From Gemmatimonadaceae bacterium (GTDB lineage Bacteria; Gemmatimonadota; Gemmatimonadetes; Gemmatimonadales; Gemmatimonadaceae), in assembly GCA_019637445.1 (NCBI GenBank), contig JAHBVS010000002.1, forward strand, positions 372,001 through 436,000: a stretch of 64,000 nt of DNA, written 5' to 3'. The position numbers were made by a program, and so were the translations under genes. A model generated the notes under the pieces. It saw nothing but the letters and a program-made list of their open reading frames with translations. It was not told the origin of the DNA and ran no database searches. Shown here piece after piece: positions 1-7,052 of the stretch (positions within the stretch are counted from its first letter, which is position 1; the number at the start of each line of letters is the position of its first letter).

Positions 1-574
1 TCGCGTTCGGCAGCACCACGATCGGGCTGTTGAAGCTGTTCACCCAGGTCGTTCCGCCAAAGGTCCAGTGATAGTTGGCGTAGGCTGTGAGCGAGTTCTC
101 CCGCACCGGGAAGTCGTAGCCGATGCCGCTCTGGAACAGAAAGGCGTCGGTCTGCACGATGACCGCGTCATCCTCGGCGATGGCGCGGATGGCGCCGACG
201 CCGCTCTTGAAGAAGAAGCGCGAGGTGGCGCTGGGATAGCCGATGAGGACGAGGCTCAGCGCCGCCGTGCGCCGATAGATGGGCGGCTCGTTGCCGAGCC
301 AGCCGCTGAACTCACCGGCAATCACGAGACGGTCGCTGACCGAGCCGCCGAGCTGCAGGTTGCCCGAGAACCCAGTGATGCGGTTCTCGAAGAAGTCGTT
401 GGTGCAGCCATCGCAGGAGGCGGAGACGGAGGCCGCGCCGCTGCCGACGGAGAAGAAGAAGCCATCGCGCAACGGGCCGTCGCCCGATTGTGCCGTCACG
501 AGCGACGGTGTAGCGAGCATTGAGAGCGCAAGCAAACACTGCACTCGGCGGAGACGTGGGCGCGAAGCGCGCAT
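1..574 (-). CDS. Outer-membrane beta-barrel protein, 3' end cut by window edge
   Basis: Reading the minus strand from the ATG at 574 gives an open frame that runs off the left edge without a stop, so about 191 codons are visible and the C-terminus is missing. The product begins with a basic n-region (MRASRPRLRR) and a hydrophobic stretch ending near TPSLVTAQ, a typical signal peptide with an A-Q cleavage context. The mature part alternates polar and hydrophobic residues and is rich in Gly, Phe and Tyr (for example RFFFKSGVGA and TAYANYHWTF), as in small outer-membrane barrels. A short acidic Cys-containing segment (CDGCTND) lies near residue 55. No enzyme motif is visible. The call rests on composition and the signal peptide, and the exact family is unknown. 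It lies downstream of the permease on the same strand, separated by 139 bases that contain a hairpin. Confidence 0.6.
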   Translation of the reverse strand, partial: MRASRPRLRRVQCLLALSMLATPSLVTAQSGDGPLRDGFFFSVGSGAASVSASCDGCTNDFFENRITGFSGNLQLGGSVSDRLVIAGEFSGWLGNEPPIYRRTAALSLVLIGYPSATSRFFFKSGVGAIRAIAEDDAVIVQTDAFLFQSGIGYDFPVRENSLTAYANYHWTFGGTTWVNSFNSPIVVLPNA

Positions 575-622
575 AGGTCCGTCCGGATTGTGGCGATTGG
601 GCCGCGCGCCGCCGGATGCGCC

Positions 623-673
623 GCGAGCTTCCGCAGCGAGAATGGGGCGCGGGGCAGCTTCTCGCAAGCTCGC
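623..673. terminator. Nested hairpin between the permease and the barrel gene
   Basis: Two perfect complementary pairs are nested: GCGAGCTT (623-630) with AAGCTCGC (666-673), and GCGAGAA (636-642) with TTCTCGC (659-665), separated on one side by a five-base bulge. This would fold into a 15-bp bulged stem in the 139-base gap between two minus-strand genes. There is no T-run on either side, so it may be a factor-dependent terminator or a leader structure of the barrel gene rather than a classic intrinsic terminator. Confidence 0.4.
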
Positions 674-713
674 GCCGCCGTGCCCTGCGACGCGAGCCAT
701 CGCTACGCTGCGG

Positions 714-3191
714 CTAGCCCTCGCGCAGCGCCTCGAGCGGATTCACCAGCGCCGCCCGCCGCGCCGGGATCCACGCGGCCACCGCACTCACGGTCGCGAG
801 GATCATCAGCGCACCCGCCAGTGTCGTCGGGTCGTTGGGCTCCAGCCCGAACAAGAGCGTGGAGATGAAGCGCGAGAGCCACCAACTCGCCGCGCCACCG
901 ATGATCATCCCCGAGACGACCAGCGCGCCCGTGCGCGAGAGCAGCTGTCGCACCAGTCGCGCGGGGTTCGCACCCAGCGCCAGGCGAATGCCGATTTCCG
1001 CGCGGCGCCGCACCACCGAGTACGCGGTGATGCCGTAAAGGCCGATGGCGGCGAGCAGCAGGGCCAGTCCGCCGAAGAAGCCCGAGAGCATCGCGACCAG
1101 TCGCTCCTGCGCCAGCGCGGCATCCACATACTCCTCGAGCGGACGATACGACAGGCTGACATTCGGGTTCACGCCGGTGATGGCTGCGGTCAGCGCCTGC
1201 CGCAGGGCGATGCCATCGTCGGTGGCGGCACGAACGGTGAGCAGCACGCTGCTTCCCGGATCATCTTCCTGTGCGAAGGCACGGTACATCACGGGGCCGA
1301 TCGGCTCGCGTGGGCTGCGATACACGGCGTCCTCGACCACGCCGACAATCTCGAACGACAGCGTGGGCCGGCTCGGGTACTCCTCGCTGCGCACGACCTG
1401 GCCGAGGGGATCCATCCCCTCGAAGTACTTCTTGACGAAGGACTCGTTCACCACGACGGCCAACGGCGTGCCCACCCGGTCGCGCGCGTCGAAATCCCGG
1501 CCGCGCAGCAAGCGCGTGCCGTAGGTGGCGAACCAGCCCGGCGTCACGAAGTTGAGGTCGACGATGCGCTCCTCCTCGGGGAGGTTGGGCAGGTGCGCGA
1601 ATACGAATCCATCGTTCCAGGTGCTGCCGCTCACGGGCGTGATCACGGAGAGCCCGGCCTGCGTGACGCCTGGAATGGACTGCACACGACGCAGCACCTC
1701 GTCATAGAGCTGGTGCCGCTGCTCGCTGGCGACGCCGGCGCGTGTCGTGCCGATGTTGGCCACCAGGGCGCGCTGCGGCTCGAAGCCAAGCTCCACGTCG
1801 GCGAGGGCGACGAAGGAGCGCACGAAGAGCCCGGCGCCGATGATCAGCAGCAGCGACAACGAGACCTGCGCCACCACCAGCGAGTTGGCCACCACCTTCT
1901 GGCGGCCCGAGGTCGAACCGCGGCCCTGTTCCTTGAGGGCGTCCATTGGCGGGGCGTTGGCCGCCAGCACAGCCGGACCCACGCCGAAGAGCAACGTCGT
2001 CAGCACGGCGATGCCCGCGGTGAAGCCCAGCATGCGCCAGTCGAGTCCAATATCCAGCGCGACCTGCGAGGCGGAGGTCGAGAGTTGCTGCACGATCAAC
2101 CGACTGGCCCAGAGCGCGAGCAACAGGCCCAGCGCGGCACCGACCGCCGAGAGGATGAGATTCTCCGCCAACAGATCGCGCGCGACGCGCCAGCGTGGTG
2201 CGCCCAGCGCCGTGCGCACGGCGAACTCGTGGCGACGTGCGGAGGCGCGTGCGAGCATCAGGTTGGCGATGTTGCCGCAGGCAATCAGCAGCGTGAGTCC
2301 GACGACGACGGCCAGCGCCATCAGCGGACGCTCGTAGCGGTTGCGCAGGCTTGAGATGCCACCGGCGGCGGCTTGCACCGACAGCGGCTCAGCCAGGTAG
2401 GTCACTTGGTCCTGCGGCCGCCAGTTCTCCGGGATGGTGGCCTCGCGCACCTGCGGCGTGATGCTGCCCAACAACGCGCTCACGGCCTCGGTTGACTGGT
2501 CGGGCCGCGCCCGGATGAAGACCTGCATCCACCAGGTCGAGCGGCGGTCGAGCGCGCTCGCCGACCCACGCAGCACCGGCTCGGTGCCCAGCGGCACCCA
2601 CACATCGTAGGAACTGCCGACCGTGTGGCCGAGGAAGCTGCGCGCCGCGACACCGACGATCACATAGTTCACGCCCGAGAGCGGGAGCGTGCGTCCGACA
2701 ACATCGGCGGCGCCGCCGAACCGCGTCTGCCACATCGCGTGGCTGATGACCGCCACCGGACCGTCGGCGCCGCCGCCGCGGACGTCGTCGTCCACGGTGA
2801 GGAGTCGGCCCAGCGCGGGGCGCACGCCGAGCACCTCGAAGTAGCGGCCGCTCACGAAGGAGCCCGCCACGGGGTCCGTCTCACCGCCGGTGCTGGCGTC
2901 GAAGCGCACGTTGCCAGCGGCAAAGGCGCCGTCCCAGAGGTCCTGCCGCTCGCGGATCTGCTCCCAGATCGGATTGGTCCAGTACTGCCGGACGCCGCCG
3001 CTTCGCGTTGGCGCTCCGACGACGGTCAGCCGCGCCGCGTGTTCCACGGGCAGCGCGCGCAGCACCAGCGCATCAACGATCGAGAAGATCGCGGTATTCG
3101 CCCCAATGCCCAGGGCCAGCGAGAGCAGCGCGACGACCGTCACGAGCGGCGTCGAGCGCAGGGAGCGAATGGCGGTGCGGAACGGGAGCAT
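714..3191 (-). CDS. MacB/FtsX-type duplicated ABC transporter permease (ADOP family)
   Basis: This 825-residue protein has the layout of the duplicated orphan permeases common in Acidobacteriota and Gemmatimonadota. It starts with a membrane segment (TVVALLSLALGIGANTAIFS, about residues 17-36), followed by a MacB-like periplasmic core domain. A first FtsX block lies near residues 290-410 (IACGNIANLMLARASARR), then a second periplasmic core. A second FtsX block lies near 700-815 and contains RRRAEIGIRLALGANPARL. Family knowledge places it in the inner membrane, moving or signalling an unknown substrate with a separate ATPase. No ATPase gene adjoins it, which is usual for this family. The ATG at 3191 begins directly with the canonical N-terminus, and a TACCTT box lies 31 bases upstream. 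A second member is at 58993-61443. Confidence 0.85.
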   Translation of the reverse strand: MLPFRTAIRSLRSTPLVTVVALLSLALGIGANTAIFSIVDALVLRALPVEHAARLTVVGAPTRSGGVRQYWTNPIWEQIRERQDLWDGAFAAGNVRFDASTGGETDPVAGSFVSGRYFEVLGVRPALGRLLTVDDDVRGGGADGPVAVISHAMWQTRFGGAADVVGRTLPLSGVNYVIVGVAARSFLGHTVGSSYDVWVPLGTEPVLRGSASALDRRSTWWMQVFIRARPDQSTEAVSALLGSITPQVREATIPENWRPQDQVTYLAEPLSVQAAAGGISSLRNRYERPLMALAVVVGLTLLIACGNIANLMLARASARRHEFAVRTALGAPRWRVARDLLAENLILSAVGAALGLLLALWASRLIVQQLSTSASQVALDIGLDWRMLGFTAGIAVLTTLLFGVGPAVLAANAPPMDALKEQGRGSTSGRQKVVANSLVVAQVSLSLLLIIGAGLFVRSFVALADVELGFEPQRALVANIGTTRAGVASEQRHQLYDEVLRRVQSIPGVTQAGLSVITPVSGSTWNDGFVFAHLPNLPEEERIVDLNFVTPGWFATYGTRLLRGRDFDARDRVGTPLAVVVNESFVKKYFEGMDPLGQVVRSEEYPSRPTLSFEIVGVVEDAVYRSPREPIGPVMYRAFAQEDDPGSSVLLTVRAATDDGIALRQALTAAITGVNPNVSLSYRPLEEYVDAALAQERLVAMLSGFFGGLALLLAAIGLYGITAYSVVRRRAEIGIRLALGANPARLVRQLLSRTGALVVSGMIIGGAASWWLSRFISTLLFGLEPNDPTTLAGALMILATVSAVAAWIPARRAALVNPLEALREG

Positions 3192-3222
3192 AAGTCGGCG
3201 GCTGAAGTGGGTGTCGGGACCG

Positions 3223-3228
3223 AAGGTA
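3223..3228 (-). promoter_or_regulatory. Candidate -10 box upstream of permease
   Basis: On the minus strand the sequence TACCTT lies 31 bases before the ATG at 3191. It fits the TAnnnT pattern repeated before many genes of this window. No convincing -35 element was found, so this is a pattern-based suggestion. Confidence 0.3.
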
Positions 3229-3287
3229 CGACACCAGCAGCAGCCAGAGGGTTGGCCGGGCGGTACGGGCCGCCCGGCCGGGGCGAA

Positions 3288-4457
3288 CTACGCCACGCCG
3301 CTCAGTCCGCGCGCCTTGGCGATTAGGGCCGGGAACAGCTCGGCCACCCGCGCCACGTCCTCGTCCTTGTTCAGGCTGCCGAAGCTGAGGCGGATCGCCG
3401 CAGATGCGATGTCGGCGCGCACACCCATCGCGCTCAACACGTGCGACGGCGTGACGCTCCCACTCTGGCAGGCCGAGCCGCTCGAGGCGGCGACACCCTG
3501 GAGGTCGAGCGCCATCAACAGCGACTCGGCGTCCGTGCCGGGCACGGAGATGTGCAGCACGTGCGGGGCGCGCGGCGCGCCGCGGCCGTGCACGACGGCA
3601 TCGGGGATCTTGGCCAGCAGTTCGCGCTCGAGCTCATCGCGCATCGACTCACAGCTCTGCCAATGCGCCTCGCGCTCGTCGCGGGCGAGCTCCATCGCAC
3701 GGGCGAGGCCGACGGCGGCGGCCACGTTCTCCGTGCCGGGGCGACGTCCGCGATCCTGCGACCCGCCAAAGAACAGCGGCTCGATGGCCGCGCCACGCCT
3801 GATGAAGAAGGCGCCGATACCCTTGGGCGCGCCGAGCTTGTGGCCGCTGACCGAGGCGAAGTCGAACGGGATCTCACGCGCGTCGACAATCACCTTGCCG
3901 TAGGCCTGCACCGCGTCCGTATGGAAGACGGCGCCCGAACCCTTGGTGAGCGCAGCCAGCTCAGCGATCGGCTGGATGACACCCGTCTCGTTGTTCACCC
4001 ACATCACGGAGACCAGCGCCGTGTCGCCGCCGGTGATCTTGCGGGCGGCGTCCTCAAGATCCACCACGCCGTTGGCGCGCATCTCGATGAAGCGTTCCTC
4101 GGCGCCTTCCTTGGCCGCCTGGTGCACGGCCTGCAGCACCGCCTTGTGCTCGACGGGCGAGGACACGACGGCCTTGCGGCCCTTGGCCTTGAGCAGGCGC
4201 CAGCCGCCGAGCACGGCGAGGTTGTCGGCCTCGGTTCCGCCGGAGGTGAAGCAGACTTCGTCCGGGGCGGCGCCGAGGCAGGCGGCCACGCGCTCGCGGG
4301 CTTCGTCGAGCGCGGTGCGGGCCTCGCGGCCCCAGCGGTGGCTGGAGGAGGGGTTGCCGAAGCGCGGGCCGAAGAACGGCGTCATCGCTTCGAAGACTTC
4401 CTGGCGGACCGGCGTCGTCGCGGCGTGGTCGAGGTAGATCGGGGACTTTGGAGGCAT
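3288..4457 (-). CDS. Cysteine desulfurase, NifS/IscS family
   Basis: The product is a PLP-dependent class V aminotransferase-fold enzyme that takes sulfur from cysteine for Fe-S clusters or other thio-cofactors. The N-terminus reads PIYLDHAATTP, the usual start of the family. The PLP-binding lysine lies in SVSGHKLGAPKG (about residue 205). The persulfide-forming cysteine lies in SSGSACQSG (about residue 329). With 389 residues it is full length. I take the ATG at 4457 (MPPKSPIY) rather than the in-frame start 33 bases upstream, because the family begins here and a TATATT box lies six bases before this ATG, inside the longer frame. No IscU, SufE or thiolase-type partner is adjacent, so its acceptor cannot be named from context. 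Confidence 0.92.
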   Translation of the reverse strand: MPPKSPIYLDHAATTPVRQEVFEAMTPFFGPRFGNPSSSHRWGREARTALDEARERVAACLGAAPDEVCFTSGGTEADNLAVLGGWRLLKAKGRKAVVSSPVEHKAVLQAVHQAAKEGAEERFIEMRANGVVDLEDAARKITGGDTALVSVMWVNNETGVIQPIAELAALTKGSGAVFHTDAVQAYGKVIVDAREIPFDFASVSGHKLGAPKGIGAFFIRRGAAIEPLFFGGSQDRGRRPGTENVAAAVGLARAMELARDEREAHWQSCESMRDELERELLAKIPDAVVHGRGAPRAPHVLHISVPGTDAESLLMALDLQGVAASSGSACQSGSVTPSHVLSAMGVRADIASAAIRLSFGSLNKDEDVARVAELFPALIAKARGLSGVA

Positions 4458-4463
4458 CACTTC

Positions 4464-4469
4464 AATATA
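4464..4469 (-). promoter_or_regulatory. Candidate -10 box (TATATT) of cysteine desulfurase
   Basis: On the minus strand TATATT ends six bases before the ATG at 4457. Transcription would then start at or next to the start codon, giving a leaderless mRNA. No ribosome-binding sequence is present in the six-base gap. Confidence 0.45.
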
Positions 4470-4523
4470 CGTAAAGCCGTTTTGGCTCACGACATTTTCC
4501 CGGCTCGCGCGATCGATTGGCGG

Positions 4524-4988
4524 CTACCTCCGCTCCCAGCGCTCCTCGTAGGATATCCATTTGGGCCAATTGAGCCGCCAGGTCTCCCCCACCTTGTAGA
4601 AGCGGCCGTGCGTGACGCTGCCATCCCAGTGGGTGATGTGGATGGTGTCCCCGGAGATGGTGTAGCTGCCCTCCCAGGTGCCGGGTGAAGGGGAGGCGGT
4701 GCCCATGGCGACAGCGATCACCATGTGCGAACTGGTGAGAGTGCCGTCAGGCCGCAGGAACAGGGAGTCGGCCGTGAGCACGCCGTAGATTGACGGGGTG
4801 CCTGGGAAGGCGAAGGGCAGTGCCCGGCCGGCGATCCGGAAGGCCACGAAGGTGGCACCGGTCGCGGGAACCGGCCGGTTGCGACTGTCTGCGCCGGGCG
4901 AGAGAAAATCGTGCAGCGCTCCATCGCCCGCGGAGCAGGCAAGGGAGGTGAGGAGCGCAGCCAGCACCACGGGGCTCGATCGCGGCAC
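4524..4988 (-). CDS. Small exported lipoprotein of unknown function
   Basis: The product (about 154 residues) begins with a short signal sequence ending in a lipobox, TSLAC, followed by a Ser/Gly-rich linker. It should therefore be lipid-anchored in the envelope. The remainder (for example GTWEGSYTISGDTIHITHWD) resembles a small beta-sandwich or lipocalin-like fold, but no catalytic motif is visible and I do not recognise the family. The start is uncertain: the GTG at 4988 and an in-frame TTG at 4994 are both possible, and neither has a clear ribosome-binding site. It lies 23 bases downstream of the nuclease-like gene on the same strand, so the two probably form an operon. Confidence 0.6.
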   Translation of the reverse strand: MPRSSPVVLAALLTSLACSAGDGALHDFLSPGADSRNRPVPATGATFVAFRIAGRALPFAFPGTPSIYGVLTADSLFLRPDGTLTSSHMVIAVAMGTASPSPGTWEGSYTISGDTIHITHWDGSVTHGRFYKVGETWRLNWPKWISYEERWERR

Positions 4989-5011
4989 GCTCAATCATTG
5001 GAAGAACCGGG

Positions 5012-5476
5012 CTACTCCGCCAGAGTCTCCGGGAACTCGACGCGGTGGAGGCGGTCGCGGGAGGCGTCAAACAGGAACACCCGCTCGACGCCGAACACCG
5101 CCGCATACTCGCGCAGTTGCCGTCGAGTGGCAGGCAGCCGTGGGTCCGCCGCCTCGCCCGTCTTCACCTCGACAATCACGCGCTCGTCACCCATCTGGAC
5201 TAGCAAGTCGGCGCGGACGTCGTACTCGGCCACGCGGCCGTCGATGTGCATTAAGGATCGCTTGCTGAGCTGGCGCTGCAGCACCCGGTAGCCCTGGGCC
5301 TCCAACCAACGCTCGGCGCGCCGTTCGCCGCTGGCGGCCCGGTCCATCCGCTCGGCGAGGATCTGCGCCTTCCACCATCGCCGGACCGCGAGGGCCAGCC
5401 AGGCGGCGAAGGCCAGCGCGGCGAGCGCGACGATGAGGAGGACGTAGGGCGGAATGGGCCTGAGCTCGGCTTGCAT
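5012..5476 (-). CDS. Membrane-anchored PD-(D/E)XK nuclease-like protein
   Basis: The 154-residue product has one N-terminal transmembrane helix (about residues 9-31, core LLIVALAALAFAAWLALAV). A cytoplasmic domain follows with the spacing of a restriction-endonuclease fold: an acidic residue in RADLLVQ, then VIVEVKTG giving the E-x-K pair, then a helix RRQLREYAAVF. This resembles NERD or Cas4-like nuclease domains tethered to the membrane. Start choice: the ATG at 5476 puts the transmembrane helix at the N-terminus, while the longer frame adds about 60 residues of unlikely sequence that overlaps the divergent hydrolase gene. A perfect inverted repeat sits on the start codon. The function could be nuclease or a nuclease-fold binding protein; activity is inferred from motifs only. 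Confidence 0.65.
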   Translation of the reverse strand: MQAELRPIPPYVLLIVALAALAFAAWLALAVRRWWKAQILAERMDRAASGERRAERWLEAQGYRVLQRQLSKRSLMHIDGRVAEYDVRADLLVQMGDERVIVEVKTGEAADPRLPATRRQLREYAAVFGVERVFLFDASRDRLHRVEFPETLAE

Positions 5477-5491
5477 CCGGGGACGATGCAA
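5471..5491. repeat. Inverted repeat covering the start codon of the nuclease-like gene
   Basis: TTGCATC (5471-5477) and GATGCAA (5485-5491) are perfect 7-bp complements with a 7-base loop. The minus-strand ATG at 5474-5476 lies inside the left arm. The element also sits in the short divergent promoter region with the hydrolase gene. It could be an operator, or an RNA hairpin hiding the start codon. Confidence 0.45.
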
Positions 5492-5512
5492 GCGCGCCGC
5501 GCCCAACGCGAG

Positions 5513-5518
5513 TAGCAT
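5513..5518 (+). promoter_or_regulatory. Candidate -10 box (TAGCAT) of alpha/beta hydrolase
   Basis: TAGCAT lies ten bases before the ATG at 5529, implying a leader of only a few bases. The same hexamer at the same ten-base distance precedes the GGDEF gene at 53449, which supports both calls. Confidence 0.45.
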
Positions 5519-5528
5519 TGAGGCAGCT

Positions 5529-6458
5529 ATGAAACAACTTCGACTGCTGTTCATCGTGCTGGGGGTCATCGTCGCCACGCTCTGGGGCGTGCTTGCCTGG
5601 CGGACTCCCGAGACCCGCGACATCACGACCGTCACGCGCTCCGACGCGCAGGGCGAGTACATCCAGTTGAGTGATGGCGTGACGCACTACGACCTCGGCG
5701 GGCCGGACACGGCGCGCACCGTGGTGCTGGTGCACGGCTTCTCCGTGCCGATGTACATCTGGGACTCGACGGCGGTCGCGTTGCGCGACGCGGGGTATCG
5801 CGTGCTGCGCTACGATCTGTTCGGGCGCGGACTGTCGGACCGTCCGGATGCTTCGTATGACGGGACCTTCCACGCAAACCAGTTGAAGGAGTTGCTGGAC
5901 TCGCTGGGCATCCGCGAGCCGGTGGATGTGGTGGGGCTCTCGTTTGGCGGGCCGGTGAGCGCGTACTTCACGACGCAGCATCGTGCGCGGGTGCGGACGT
6001 TGACGTTGATGGATCCCGCCACAGAGCGCGCCTCGCCGCCGGGTTGGCTCGCGTGGCCGGTGGTCGGGCATTGGGTGTGGCAGGTGACGCGCGCTCCGAA
6101 TGCCGCGCAGGGTCAGCCGTCGGACTTCCTGCATCCCGAGCGATTCCCGGAGTGGGTGTCGCGCTATGAGCCGCAGATGCAGTACAAGGGCTTCGGGCGC
6201 GCGCTGCGGCGCTCGGTGCTCAACACGGGCGCCAGCAATATTGATTCGCTGTACGATGCAGTGGGCCGCACGGGCGTGCCGGCGATGCTCATTTGGGGCA
6301 AGCAGGACAACACCACGCCGATTGCCGCGGCGGATCAGTTGATTCCGCGAATCCCGGGCATCGTGTTCCTGCCGGTGGACTCGGCGGGTCATCTGCCGGC
6401 GATGGAGCAGGGCGGGGTTGTGCATCCGGCGATGCTGGCGTTTTTCGCGGCGCACTAG
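5529..6458 (+). CDS. Alpha/beta-fold hydrolase with N-terminal membrane anchor
   Basis: This 309-residue protein has an N-terminal hydrophobic segment (LLFIVLGVIVATLWGVLAW) acting as a signal anchor. A complete alpha/beta hydrolase domain follows. The oxyanion region is LVHGFSVPMYIWD. The nucleophile elbow is GLSFGG. The acid is expected in LIWGKQDNTTP and the catalytic histidine in DSAGHLPAMEQ. The substrate cannot be read from the sequence; the family includes esterases, lipases and epoxide hydrolases. The ATG at 5529 is preferred over upstream starts because it begins MKQLRL and has a TAGCAT box ten bases before it. The CDP-alcohol phosphotransferase gene starts nine bases after its stop, so a shared transcript and a lipid-related role are plausible. 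Confidence 0.85.
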   Translation: MKQLRLLFIVLGVIVATLWGVLAWRTPETRDITTVTRSDAQGEYIQLSDGVTHYDLGGPDTARTVVLVHGFSVPMYIWDSTAVALRDAGYRVLRYDLFGRGLSDRPDASYDGTFHANQLKELLDSLGIREPVDVVGLSFGGPVSAYFTTQHRARVRTLTLMDPATERASPPGWLAWPVVGHWVWQVTRAPNAAQGQPSDFLHPERFPEWVSRYEPQMQYKGFGRALRRSVLNTGASNIDSLYDAVGRTGVPAMLIWGKQDNTTPIAAADQLIPRIPGIVFLPVDSAGHLPAMEQGGVVHPAMLAFFAAH

Positions 6459-6467
6459 GCGCCGGTC

Positions 6468-7049
6468 GTGAAACGCACCATAGGGATTGTGGTGCAGCCT
6501 GGCGCATTCCATTTGCCGAACGCGCTGTCGCTCACGCGGCTGCTCGGCGTGCCGGTGCTGTTCGTGTTGGTAGATGTGCAACCCGTGGGATGGTTCATCG
6601 CGCTCTACGCGTTCTTGGGCCTCACGGATTGGCTCGATGGTGTGCTGGCGCGGGCGTGGAACATGACCAGCGAGTTTGGGTCACGGCTCGATGCCATCGC
6701 GGACCTGGCCTACTACCTGAGCACCGCGTACTTCGCCTGGCGGCTGTTTCCCGACTATGTGCGGCCTAACCTGCCGTACATCATCGCGGTGGTTGCGTTG
6801 TATCCCACGCTGCTGCTGGTCGGGAAGCTGCGCGCGGGGCGCGTGGTGCTGCCACACACGCATCTGAGCCGAGTCGCTGGCGCAGTGGTGGTGGTCGTGG
6901 TGTTTCTGTCGTTCTTCATTGACGCCACGTGGTGGCTGCGGGGGACGATCTTGCTGTACGGCGTGGCGTTCGTGGAGCAGATCCTGATGGTGTGGATCTT
7001 TGGCGATGTGCCGCCGGATACGCGGACGATTCTCTCGCTCCGACGCTGA
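6468..7049 (+). CDS. CDP-alcohol phosphatidyltransferase family membrane protein
   Basis: This 193-residue integral membrane protein carries the family signature D-x2-D-G-x2-A-R...G-x3-D-x3-D, visible as TDWLDGVLAR followed by FGSRLDAIAD. The aspartates bind the metals that activate the CDP-linked lipid donor. Enzymes of this family join a CDP-diacylglycerol or similar donor to a small alcohol in phospholipid synthesis. About five or six hydrophobic helices are present. The acceptor (glycerol-3-phosphate, inositol, choline or other) cannot be told. The GTG at 6468 is used because it lies nine bases after the hydrolase stop and gives a normal N-terminus (MKRTIGIVV). The gene ends three bases before the end of the convergent DUF2779 gene. 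Confidence 0.82.
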   Translation: MKRTIGIVVQPGAFHLPNALSLTRLLGVPVLFVLVDVQPVGWFIALYAFLGLTDWLDGVLARAWNMTSEFGSRLDAIADLAYYLSTAYFAWRLFPDYVRPNLPYIIAVVALYPTLLLVGKLRAGRVVLPHTHLSRVAGAVVVVVVFLSFFIDATWWLRGTILLYGVAFVEQILMVWIFGDVPPDTRTILSLRR

Positions 7050-7052
7050 CGC

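Noticed and set aside
279-2354. Long open frame on the plus strand opposite the permease gene
   Set aside because: Its translation is Arg/Ala/Gly-rich with no domain pattern, and it lies opposite a clear MacB/FtsX permease. High GC makes such shadow frames common here.
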